Of a stretch of 13,923 nucleotides of DNA, positions 1 through 6,461 are shown in pieces. Position numbers and translations under genes: made by a program. Each line of letters begins with the position of its first letter. The stretch's first letter is position 1. The DNA is from Candidatus Peregrinibacteria bacterium CG10_big_fil_rev_8_21_14_0_10_49_16 (lineage in GTDB: Bacteria; Patescibacteriota; Gracilibacteria; Peribacterales; Peribacteraceae), in the NCBI GenBank assembly GCA_002772605.1, contig PFDS01000014.1, forward strand, positions 1 to 13,923. Reading direction: 5' to 3'. The notes beneath the pieces were generated by a model. That model did not search any database, had not been told where the DNA came from, and worked only from the letters and a program-made list of their open reading frames with translations.

Positions 1-1
1 T

Positions 2-319
2 GATGGAGTCGTGGACCGCAGTGAACAGTGTGACGACGGCAACCGTTTCCCGGGCGATGGCTGCACGCCGTACTGCTTCTTCGAGATTCCAGGTGAGTTC
101 TACATGCCGATTCCTCCCGGTCAGCAGTTCGATCCGCGCTCACCGTACTTCGCAGGGCAACCGGGAGCAGTCGTGCCCGCGAGTATTGCACCGCAAATCG
201 GTCAAGACGGTGTCTCAGTTCCCGGAACACAACCGGAAACAGGCCCCGTTGCCATCGCCGTCATCGCTGCCGGCGCTGCGGGAGGGTTGGCATGGGTGCG
301 GCGAAGAAGGAATTCCTAA
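2..319 (+). CDS. C-terminal end of a cell-surface protein with Cys-rich repeat and ETGP-type membrane anchor (5' truncated)
   Basis: The reading frame is open from the window edge, so only the last 105 residues are seen. It opens with a DGVVD...EQCDDGN...GDGC...C pattern (Cys 10, 21 and 25 of the visible part). This matches the Myxococcus-type cysteine-rich repeat, a short disulfide-bonded module usually found near the ends of large extracellular proteins. A Pro/Gly/Gln-rich linker follows, then the motif ETGP (residues 79-82), a hydrophobic Ala/Gly/Ile segment of about 17 residues and an Arg-rich tail (RRRRNS). That order, short motif, membrane span, basic tail, is that of sortase-like or other C-terminal surface-anchoring signals. 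The protein is therefore probably exported and held in the envelope. The Thr/Pro-rich linker could be a glycosylation target for the enzymes encoded nearby, but this is inference. No sorting enzyme is seen in the window. Confidence 0.85.
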   Translation, partial: DGVVDRSEQCDDGNRFPGDGCTPYCFFEIPGEFYMPIPPGQQFDPRSPYFAGQPGAVVPASIAPQIGQDGVSVPGTQPETGPVAIAVIAAGAAGGLAWVRRRRNS

Positions 320-331
320 ATTCTCTCCACT

Positions 332-538
332 ATGTCCTGCTTTCTGCGTTCGTTCCTCTTACTTGCGGCGTTACTGACGGTCGCCGTCACGGCAGGGTCG
401 GCACTGCACTCATTTCACGAGAAGAAGCTGCTCGGTCAGGAGGGCATTGATGGAGGAACGGGATCGGATACTGGGACATTGGGCGATATGTCGGTAGGGA
501 ATTTTGATATTCTTGTGAGAGCGGAGAAAGCGAAATGA
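332..538 (+). CDS. Small secreted or membrane-anchored protein, unknown function (68 aa)
   Basis: The frame starts 12 bases after the surface-protein stop, on the same strand, so the two are probably co-transcribed. The N-terminus (MSCFLRSFLLLAALLTVAVT) is a clear signal peptide or single membrane helix, up to about residue 24. The rest is short and hydrophilic, with a Gly/Asp/Thr-rich stretch (IDGGTGSDTGTLGDM) and a charged end (RAEKAK). Cys3 is too near the start for a normal lipobox, and no lipobox is evident. No Shine-Dalgarno is visible before the ATG. The stop codon lies one base from the stop codon of the convergent glycosyltransferase gene, which fits a real gene boundary in a compact genome. 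I do not recognise a family. It could be a chance ORF, but the signal-like N-terminus and the neat fit between neighbours favour a gene. Confidence 0.55.
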   Translation: MSCFLRSFLLLAALLTVAVTAGSALHSFHEKKLLGQEGIDGGTGSDTGTLGDMSVGNFDILVRAEKAK

Positions 539-539
539 T

Positions 540-2324
540 TTACGGAGAGAGGAGGATGAGGAAAGTGGTGCAGAAGAGAAGAAAGAGGCCGTAGACGGTA
601 GATCCGGCAGTTTTCCATTCGTGAGGGAGTTTTTGCAGACCTTGCAGGATGTAATAACTTACGGGGATGACGAGCAGAGCGGAATAGCGGAAGTCGCTGA
701 TGGAAGAAAAAGGATGAATATACCGTACAGCGATGGCTCCCGTAGTCAGAATGCACAAAAGAGGGAGGAGGGGATGCAGGGGGCGGGAGAAGAGTCCTAC
801 TGGAAGGAAGAGAAGGAGCACCATGCCCAGAGCAAGCATGTTCTCAAGGACAAAGGGAGAAACGTTAAAACGAAATTCGCCAAAGAATGCGCTGCGGTAG
901 AAGTACTCCCAAAAATACTGGCGTCGTGCATCGTCATGCCAAGGGTTGTTGAAGGGATGTTCCAGGATTTTGGCAGGATGGAATATGGTGTAGTTCTCAA
1001 GATCGTTTTCCAGCCGAAGTGCAGAATTAAGGTTTCTAATATTGCCAACGAGAGTTGTTTTCGTGTGGTATGTCTGCAGAGTGCGTGGGATATGAAACCA
1101 TCCGGCAAGGAGGAGGAGAAGCGTTCCTCCTGCAATGGCGAAGAGAAAGCGTTTTCGGCGTGTGAGGCGTGGAACGAGGAGGAGGCAGAAAAACACCGTG
1201 CCAATCATCAGTGCCGCTGTGGTCTTAGTAAGCAGGGATACGCCGAGAACGATGCAGAGCAGCAGCCACACTCTCCACGTGTGCGTGTTCCAGAAGCGGA
1301 GGAGGAAGAAGAGGGCGAGGGTGTTGAGAAGGAGAGACAGCGTGTCGTTGTTGATGCGTGCAGAGAAAAATACGATCCCCGGGAAGGTGGCACATGTGGC
1401 GATAAACAGAGTGCGGGATATGTATTCTCTTTTTGTCGGAAAGAGAAGTATCCCTATTCCTACAAAAAGGCAGAAGGTGAAGATTGCCAGGAGAAGGGAG
1501 AGTGTTTGCTGAGGATGGGAGTAGGGGAGGGGGAAGGGAAGGAGTTCCGTCAGTCCTTGCCAGAGGGCACCAAGTGCGTAGTACGCGGGAGGCTGGTAGA
1601 ATTCCCACCCGTCGGACGGATGGGGAATACGCATTTCATTCTGTATGTGATTGATGTAGTCAATGTGGCCTTCCGTGTCATGGCCACGAACCGTGTGGGG
1701 CGTGGCCGATACGTAGAGCACACGCAGGAGAATTCCTCCAATAAGGAGAATAAGGATAGGAATAGGGATTCTCGATGTTGCCGGAATGGAGCGTAGAAGC
1801 GCAGTGCATGCGTAGGTTCCCGCAAGGAAGAGCAGTGCGTAACGAAGCAGCGTCAATGCGTTGTACCACGGCGGTTCCTGAGCATGGAGTTGCAAACCGC
1901 CGACATTGCCGTTGTCTTTCACGCGAGCGTGGATTTGGTTTGTTCCGTCATGCAGAACCTCCGTGAGATCAAATGTACGGCCACGAGACCAGTCGCAGAA
2001 GGGAATATCTTCATGTGGAAATGTCGTGCCGTTGATGGAGAGTTCTTCAAGACAGTCATCCGGAATGACGGTAAATACTGTGGGAGTGCTCGATGTATGT
2101 GTGATGTCGAAGAAAATATCAATATCTTGTCCAGTGCTTGTGAAAGAGAGCGGAAGAGGGGAGTGATGCTCTTCTGTGCCATTGATAACGTATCGGGCTT
2201 CGCTTACCGTCAGGGAAACTTCGGATTGCAGGTACTGCACAATGCCGGCAAAACTCAGAAAAACACTGAGAATACTGAGAAATATGAGCAAAGAGTGGGG
2301 CCGACAAGATGGCTTTCGTGGCAT
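540..2324 (-). CDS. GT-C fold membrane glycosyltransferase with extracytoplasmic N-terminal beta domain
   Basis: A 594-residue polytopic membrane protein. TM1 covers about residues 12-32. A soluble domain of about 115 residues follows (35-150), rich in beta-type sequence, with Cys91 and Cys110 as a possible disulfide; its position places it outside the cytoplasm. From about 155 on there are roughly ten further membrane helices. The loop after the third helix carries RGHDTEGHIDYI (Asp216, Glu218, His220), and the next loop carries EFYQPPAYY (241-249). These resemble the catalytic acidic/His and QPP-type motifs of GT-C enzymes of the ArnT/PMT/GT39-GT83 type, which move a sugar from a polyprenyl phosphate to a protein or glycan on the outer face of the membrane. 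Acceptor and sugar are unknown. It is divergent from the GT2 synthase that probably makes such a donor. There is no Shine-Dalgarno at the start; a TATATT -10-like box sits 10 bases upstream (2335-2340, minus strand), without a good -35. Confidence 0.85.
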   Translation of the reverse strand: MPRKPSCRPHSLLIFLSILSVFLSFAGIVQYLQSEVSLTVSEARYVINGTEEHHSPLPLSFTSTGQDIDIFFDITHTSSTPTVFTVIPDDCLEELSINGTTFPHEDIPFCDWSRGRTFDLTEVLHDGTNQIHARVKDNGNVGGLQLHAQEPPWYNALTLLRYALLFLAGTYACTALLRSIPATSRIPIPILILLIGGILLRVLYVSATPHTVRGHDTEGHIDYINHIQNEMRIPHPSDGWEFYQPPAYYALGALWQGLTELLPFPLPYSHPQQTLSLLLAIFTFCLFVGIGILLFPTKREYISRTLFIATCATFPGIVFFSARINNDTLSLLLNTLALFFLLRFWNTHTWRVWLLLCIVLGVSLLTKTTAALMIGTVFFCLLLVPRLTRRKRFLFAIAGGTLLLLLAGWFHIPRTLQTYHTKTTLVGNIRNLNSALRLENDLENYTIFHPAKILEHPFNNPWHDDARRQYFWEYFYRSAFFGEFRFNVSPFVLENMLALGMVLLLFLPVGLFSRPLHPLLPLLCILTTGAIAVRYIHPFSSISDFRYSALLVIPVSYYILQGLQKLPHEWKTAGSTVYGLFLLFCTTFLILLSP

Positions 2325-2415
2325 CTAGAAAGCAAATATACTGCAGAAGAGGCTATTTTCCGTTTGTGGCATCCTGTAATTTGTCATCTATTATCTCTTG
2401 TCTGCTCTGGCACAT

Positions 2416-3183
2416 ATGCGGCTCTCCCTTGTTCTTCCATGCTTTAATGAAGAAGCGAATATCGAGGTGACAGTGAAGAGTTGTCTTGGCTGGATGCGAG
2501 AAGAGGGGATTTCCGGAGAGGTGATTGTGGTGAATGACGGGTCAACGGATGGGACAGCAACTATTTTGCAGAAAATACAGGAAAAGTGTAATAGTGCTTC
2601 CCCTCCCTTGAGGGAGGGGATTGAGGGGAGGGGGAGTATAAAAATCATCACCCACTCCCAAAATCTCGGTTACGGTGCCGCTGTCCGTTCCGGTTGCGAC
2701 ACGGCATATGAAAGCTGGCCTGCCGGCCGTCGTCCGTCAGCTGCAGCTGACGTCAAAGGCTGGATCGCGTTCATGGACAGCGACGGACAGTTTGATGTGA
2801 AGGATTTTGGGAAGCTACTTGCCTGTCTTCCGCAAAACAAAATAGTCATCGGTCGCCGCCGTCACCGCGCGGATCCTTTCATGCGGAAGGTGAATGCGAA
2901 GCTCTTTGGCCTCCTCTCATTTTTGGTTCTCGGCATCTGGGTGAGGGATGTGAACTGCGCCATGAAAGTGTTTCACCGTGACGCGTGGAAAGCAGGACGT
3001 CCCACAGTCGCAACCGGCGCTATCTTCAATGCAGAGTTTTTCTACCGACTCAAGAAAGCCGGTTACACATGGAAGCAGGTGGATGTGAATCATTATCCGC
3101 GCAAGTTCGGCAAACAGACCGGTGCGAGTTTGAAAGTGATTGTGAAAATGGTGCGAGAGTTGGTACAAGTGCGAATTTCGTAG
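2416..3183 (+). CDS. GT2 family glycosyltransferase, polyprenyl-phosphate hexose synthase (DPM1/DPG-synthase-like)
   Basis: A 255-residue GT-A glycosyltransferase. It begins with LSLVLPCFNEE (3-13), has VVNDGSTDGT (38-47) for nucleotide binding, GYGAAVRSG (85-93), and the metal-binding DSD of MDSDGQF (Asp121, Asp123). The RDVNCAMKVF segment (178-187) matches the polyprenyl-phosphate mannose/glucose synthase branch. The family transfers a hexose from a nucleotide sugar to dolichyl or undecaprenyl phosphate. There is no C-terminal membrane domain, so this is the short soluble DPM1-like form. I chose the ATG at 2416 because the conserved beta strand follows at once; an in-frame TTG at 2398 adds only six residues. 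Two stretches, residues about 60-74 and 102-116, interrupt the fold's usual sequence and coincide with palindromic DNA; both keep the frame. The gene probably supplies lipid-linked sugar for the adjacent GT-C and PMT enzymes. Its stop lies 16 bases from the convergent coiled-coil gene. Confidence 0.9.
   Translation: MRLSLVLPCFNEEANIEVTVKSCLGWMREEGISGEVIVVNDGSTDGTATILQKIQEKCNSASPPLREGIEGRGSIKIITHSQNLGYGAAVRSGCDTAYESWPAGRRPSAAADVKGWIAFMDSDGQFDVKDFGKLLACLPQNKIVIGRRRHRADPFMRKVNAKLFGLLSFLVLGIWVRDVNCAMKVFHRDAWKAGRPTVATGAIFNAEFFYRLKKAGYTWKQVDVNHYPRKFGKQTGASLKVIVKMVRELVQVRIS
2598..2634. repeat. G/C-rich palindromic element inserted in frame in the GT2 gene (element A)
   Basis: The perfect inverted repeat CCCCTCCCT (2600-2608) and AGGGAGGGG (2611-2619), with a 2-base centre, is followed by GATTGAGGGGAGGGGG, which could also pair with the left arm. 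It encodes SPPLREGIEGRG, a linker between the nucleotide-binding part and the next beta strand (SIKIITHSQN) that GT2 proteins do not normally carry. The composition, G-runs on one strand only, differs from the flanking gene. Short repeats of this kind are known to spread in several bacterial groups; whether this one is repeated elsewhere in the genome cannot be seen here. Confidence 0.6.
2719..2763. repeat. 45-bp palindromic insertion in frame in the GT2 gene (element B)
   Basis: The 45 bases encode 15 residues (P102-W116) placed between AYESW and IAFMDSDGQ, exactly where GT2 enzymes run straight from the helix into the DxD strand. The DNA contains the perfect 18-base palindrome CGTCAGCTGCAGCTGACG (2735-2752) and a GGCCTGCCGGCC inverted repeat (2717-2728). 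Near-identical AAAGCTGG (2711-2718) and AAAGGCTGG (2755-2763) flank it, as expected for a target duplication or slippage. Removal of 45 bases would restore a canonical protein sequence with a single Trp. Its sequence differs from element A. Confidence 0.6.
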
Positions 3184-3199
3184 AGACGTGCCAGAGTGC

Positions 3200-3523
3200 C
3201 TATTCATCTCCAGTCGGCACCGGCATCCCCACGTGTCCACGGATGCGAAGGGTGTCCTCGATTGTTGCTACGAGATCTTCTTCCAGTGCATCAACGCGTT
3301 GTGTGAGTACGGCAATGGCCTCAGTATTTGCATCAATTTTTACAGTGAGTCGAGATTCCATGTCGTCTATTCGAGATATGAGATGAGACTCCATCACTTT
3401 CATAACTTCCGCAAACTGTTGTTTCATGTTTGTGATATGTGTGATCACATCATGTAATGTCACGTCTGTACCGTTGCCGTTTGTAGAACCATTGTCCTGC
3501 ACGAGGTCAGCAGTGTAGCACAC
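3200..3523 (-). CDS. Small coiled-coil protein, unknown function (107 aa)
   Basis: A short hydrophilic N-terminus with an Asn/Gly-rich patch (residues 8-20) leads into one long amphipathic helix of about 70 residues (24-95), with regular hydrophobic heptad positions (for example VITHITNMKQQF, MESRLTVKIDANTEAIAVL, RVDALEEDLVATIEDTL). This should form a coiled-coil oligomer. There is no signal peptide or membrane segment. The start is GTG at 3523, which overlaps the last base of the PMT stop codon (TAG-TG overlap) and is preceded by GAGGAG three bases away; both support this start and translational coupling with the PMT gene. Being third in the PrsW-PMT operon, it may act as a partner or scaffold of those membrane enzymes, but no family-level function is recognised. 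Confidence 0.75.
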   Translation of the reverse strand: MCYTADLVQDNGSTNGNGTDVTLHDVITHITNMKQQFAEVMKVMESHLISRIDDMESRLTVKIDANTEAIAVLTQRVDALEEDLVATIEDTLRIRGHVGMPVPTGDE

Positions 3524-5013
3524 TATCTCCTCGTTTGCACCATCACGCTTTCACGCGGACAGTTCACACAGTGCGCTTCCCAGAGTCGGAAGAAGGTGCG
3601 GGAGCGGAACTGTGCATCTGTAACAGGTTCGTAGTAGCTGAATGGATGCATGAGTTGGAAGCCGGCGAAGATGAGCATGCCAAACAATGTCAGAAGCACG
3701 GTTTGCCGCGCAGGCGTCAGTGTGAAGTGGAATATTTTCCGTACTTCCAGAAGAGAAAGCGCGAGTACGCAGAAACCGAAGAGGAGTGGCAGGAAGTAGT
3801 GATAGAGATACATCACGCGATCAAGCATGCTGGTCGCTGCCATGAAGCTGAGGTAGAGGCCTAAAAAGACGGCAAGGAGAAGCGGCCGGTGCAGCTTCTC
3901 TTTGAGTGGCAGACACGCGTGTGCCAGCAGGAGACTGATGCCCAGGAGAACGCCCAGCAGAACTCCCCACCAGACCACAGGATTCACCTGAAGATAAAGA
4001 TACTTGTAGGCGAATCCATCGGGGGTTTCCCAACGGTAGTTAATGGCGCGACCGCCGATGGGCCAGAGGAAGAACGGACTGCCATTTTCATCGGCTTTAC
4101 AGAGATCTAACTTCGGTACGCCTTGTGCGTAATGTCCGACGAAGTTCCATGAGTCACGCAGCATGTATGGGAAGTACAGTGGGTTGCGGTTGTGTCCTGC
4201 GGCGAGAAGCTGTTTGTACTCGTCGGATGCCTGGTAGTATCCCTGATCCGGAAGACTCGGATTGATGTTCTCTGCGATGGAGAAGTGCATCTGCCATATG
4301 GCCATGTAGGGAATCGCGAACGCAGTCACGGCCAGAGGGAGAAAGTGCATGAACTTCCGCCAGTGCGGCCAGAGCATGACGAAGAGTGCCGGAACAAGCA
4401 GAATGAGCACGAGCCCGAGAATTTTCGTGAGCATCACGGCGGCAAAACTTGCACCAAAGAGAAGAGAAGAGAGCAGAAATGCTGTCGGTCGGTCTTTGTG
4501 TTGTAGCAAGAGGAGAAAGGACAATATGGTGAGCGCACTGAAGAAGATGTACGGCGGTTCCAACATCGCACCGCGAAGGTGAACAATGAGCGCATTGTCG
4601 AAGAGATAGAGGAAGCTGAAGAGAACGGAGAACAGCGTGTTCTTCGTGAGAAGGTAGAAGACGAGAAAGAGCACGGGGGCTGTCAGCCACGCGAGCATCG
4701 CCGGAAAGAGCCGATAACCTGTGAACGAGAATCCCGGCGGGGGATTCTTTCCATAATCCGTACCGATGAATTGATTATCTGTTTCGTTCAGATCGAGCAA
4801 GTACTCCCCTGCCGCAATCATCAGTTTTCCAAGTGGAGGGTGAGGCTCCATGAAGAATGTGCCATTCAGGTACTTCTGCGCACTGGCGATGTGGTAGTTC
4901 TCATCCCAGAAGAACGCCTGCGGTGTGCTGAAATTCCAGAAGTACGTGAAAAACCCAATGAGGCTGACGAGGAGGACGCCAAGAAGAACGGAGGAAGAAC
5001 ATGCACGTTGCAT
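3523..5013 (-). CDS. PMT family (GT39) protein O-mannosyltransferase-like membrane enzyme
   Basis: A 496-residue polytopic membrane protein with the signature of dolichyl-phosphate-mannose protein mannosyltransferases. After TM1 comes FFWDENYHIASAQKYL with the catalytic Asp37-Glu38 pair and His41, then FMEPHPPLGKLMIA (His58-Pro59-Pro60), then FTGYRLFPAMLAWL leading into the next helix. The C-terminal third has the PMT_4TMC-type pattern: WPIGGRAINYRWETPDG, several helices, and MLDRVMYLYHYFLPLLFGF. Enzymes of this family move mannose from a polyprenyl phosphate to Ser/Thr of exported proteins on the outer membrane face. Its donor could come from the GT2 enzyme about 0.3 kb away. The start codon is 12 bases after the PrsW-like gene's stop, with a GGGGG Shine-Dalgarno-like run at 5018-5022, so it is the middle gene of a three-gene operon. 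Sugar and target proteins are inferred only from the family. Confidence 0.93.
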   Translation of the reverse strand: MQRACSSSVLLGVLLVSLIGFFTYFWNFSTPQAFFWDENYHIASAQKYLNGTFFMEPHPPLGKLMIAAGEYLLDLNETDNQFIGTDYGKNPPPGFSFTGYRLFPAMLAWLTAPVLFLVFYLLTKNTLFSVLFSFLYLFDNALIVHLRGAMLEPPYIFFSALTILSFLLLLQHKDRPTAFLLSSLLFGASFAAVMLTKILGLVLILLVPALFVMLWPHWRKFMHFLPLAVTAFAIPYMAIWQMHFSIAENINPSLPDQGYYQASDEYKQLLAAGHNRNPLYFPYMLRDSWNFVGHYAQGVPKLDLCKADENGSPFFLWPIGGRAINYRWETPDGFAYKYLYLQVNPVVWWGVLLGVLLGISLLLAHACLPLKEKLHRPLLLAVFLGLYLSFMAATSMLDRVMYLYHYFLPLLFGFCVLALSLLEVRKIFHFTLTPARQTVLLTLFGMLIFAGFQLMHPFSYYEPVTDAQFRSRTFFRLWEAHCVNCPRESVMVQTRR

Positions 5014-5025
5014 AGTGCCCCCAAT

Positions 5026-6366
5026 TTACCCAAATGCCTCTTCTTTCACCAATACTTCTTTTATGCGAACGACTCCCCTCTCCTTCTGGTTCTCCTGGCG
5101 CAGGAATAACCCTGTAAGGAGCCAAAATCCTCCGCAGACGTAGAAGAGAGAGGGAAAGAGGAGGAGTGCCATCATATGGAGCGGAGATCCGGGATCCGCG
5201 TCGAAAAGCTGGCCGAGCGTGCGTGGATTTCCGGGGAGGATGTCCGGCAGCGTCACGAGGAAATTGAATGCGGCATGGAGGATAATGGCGCAGAGGAGTC
5301 CTGTCGTCATCGTCAGAGATCGAAAGACCGTCTCTTCGGGGAGACGCAGGAGACGTCGAATGAGAGAAACGAGTGGCATCATGCCGCCACGGCGATGGAG
5401 TTCCAAAAGGTAGGACGGCGCAAACCATGCAAGTCCGAGGAAATACCCCAGAACACCTGTCGATACGATATGTACCATGCTGGTGAGCACGGAGCGTCCG
5501 GCAACATTACTGAGGAAACCGGCAATATTGGGCTCTGGCACTGAGACGAGATACTGGCGGACGAATCCCAGGAAGTAGTTGCTGTTGAGGATGTTCTCTG
5601 CGAAGGAAAATCCAATGGCAATAATGATGCCGTACTGAATGACGTCGTCGATGCTGCTGCAGAATGCTTTTCCGCTTTTTCGCAGTACCCAGAATTTACT
5701 AACTTCTTCAATGAAAGCCACGATGAAGAAGGACACCAGGGTGGCAAAGACGGTTGTGCGAAGACCGGGCATGCCGAGTAGTCTTCCGGACACGAAAATG
5801 TCCGAAGAGCGCGTAAAGCTTTCCGGGTGAATGGAAAACGCGAAGAAGTTGAGCTGAATGCCGTGCCGGAGCAGTTGATCGTAGAAGAGGATGGGTGCTG
5901 TCGAGAGCATTCCCGCTATGAACATGAGGAGAATGACTCCCAAGCGTTCTGTGTGGTAACGGAGGAAGAGAAGGCACCATACGGAAGCGGGAATCAGAGC
6001 GACCACAGTGGCAATCAGACGCATGTTGCGTTCGGAAGGATCGGCTTCGCCAAACATGCGCAGTGCGACCCAGAAGAGGAATGTGCCGAGGATGATGCTC
6101 TTTGTCTGTACTCCCCATGGGCCAAACAGCGCTTTCCAGAGAAGAACAATGAAGACGAACGTCAGGGCGAAGAGGTAGGTGTCTTGAGGTCCCGGTTGGG
6201 TGAACGTCTCCGACAGTCGAATGATGCCCAGTGAGAGTATGGTTCCCAGGATGCAGGCAAAGAGGAGATGCGTGGATTTTCGCTGAGCACGTCGTGACAG
6301 GTCATACGCGCCCAGGGCAAGTACGGCGAGAAGTACAACGACGGATTTACTCAATGAGAAGTCCAT
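5026..6366 (-). CDS. PrsW-family intramembrane metalloprotease-like protein
   Basis: A 446-residue protein with about eleven predicted membrane helices. The conserved PrsW motifs are all present: FIEEVSKFWVL (Glu220-Glu221, Lys224), DDVIQYGIIIAIGFSFAEN (Asp240, Asp241, Glu257, Asn258), MVHIVSTGVLGYFLG (His299) and ILHAAFNF (His364). In Bacillus subtilis, PrsW makes the first cut in an anti-sigma factor; the wider family belongs to the CPBP/type II CAAX-protease-like group of membrane glutamic/metal proteases. This protein is longer than typical PrsW, with about six helices before the motif region (residues 1-165). No sigma/anti-sigma pair is nearby. It heads the operon with the PMT enzyme and coiled-coil protein, so the substrate may be an envelope protein. 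A strong promoter (TTGGTA, 17 bases, TATAAT) lies upstream. No Shine-Dalgarno precedes the ATG. Confidence 0.9.
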   Translation of the reverse strand: MDFSLSKSVVVLLAVLALGAYDLSRRAQRKSTHLLFACILGTILSLGIIRLSETFTQPGPQDTYLFALTFVFIVLLWKALFGPWGVQTKSIILGTFLFWVALRMFGEADPSERNMRLIATVVALIPASVWCLLFLRYHTERLGVILLMFIAGMLSTAPILFYDQLLRHGIQLNFFAFSIHPESFTRSSDIFVSGRLLGMPGLRTTVFATLVSFFIVAFIEEVSKFWVLRKSGKAFCSSIDDVIQYGIIIAIGFSFAENILNSNYFLGFVRQYLVSVPEPNIAGFLSNVAGRSVLTSMVHIVSTGVLGYFLGLAWFAPSYLLELHRRGGMMPLVSLIRRLLRLPEETVFRSLTMTTGLLCAIILHAAFNFLVTLPDILPGNPRTLGQLFDADPGSPLHMMALLLFPSLFYVCGGFWLLTGLFLRQENQKERGVVRIKEVLVKEEAFG

Positions 6367-6389
6367 GAGGATACGGGCATAATCTGGAT

Positions 6390-6418
6390 ATTATAGCACA
6401 TTTTGAAGTAATTACCAA
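6390..6418 (-). promoter_or_regulatory. Sigma70-type promoter of the PrsW-PMT-coiled-coil operon
   Basis: On the minus strand, TTGGTA (6413-6418) and a perfect TATAAT (6390-6395) are 17 bases apart. The -10 box ends 23 bases before the ATG at 6366, so the leader would be about 16 bases. It lies back to back with the promoter of the S41 protease gene. Confidence 0.65.
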
Positions 6419-6422
6419 TACA

Positions 6423-6451
6423 TTGGCTCTCTCGATGAATATCTGTACAAT
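6423..6451 (+). promoter_or_regulatory. Sigma70-type promoter of the S41 protease gene
   Basis: TTGGCT (6423-6428) and TACAAT (6446-6451) are 17 bases apart. The start codon at 6462 is 10 bases after the -10 box, so transcription should start within about 3-5 bases of the ATG, giving an almost leaderless message. Confidence 0.55.
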
Positions 6452-6461
6452 CCACCCACTT

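Noticed and set aside
621..1796. Long plus-strand open frame (391 codons) opposite the GT-C gene
   Set aside because: It is antisense to a gene with clear membrane helices and motifs; its translation is a Glu/Lys/Arg-rich low-complexity mirror of hydrophobic codons.
2398..2415. TTG at 2398 as the GT2 start
   Set aside because: It adds six residues before the conserved first strand, and the ATG at 2416 starts the domain directly.
4579..5109. Plus-strand open frame opposite the PMT gene
   Set aside because: Charged, biased composition produced by the complement of membrane-protein codons; no start signal and no family match.
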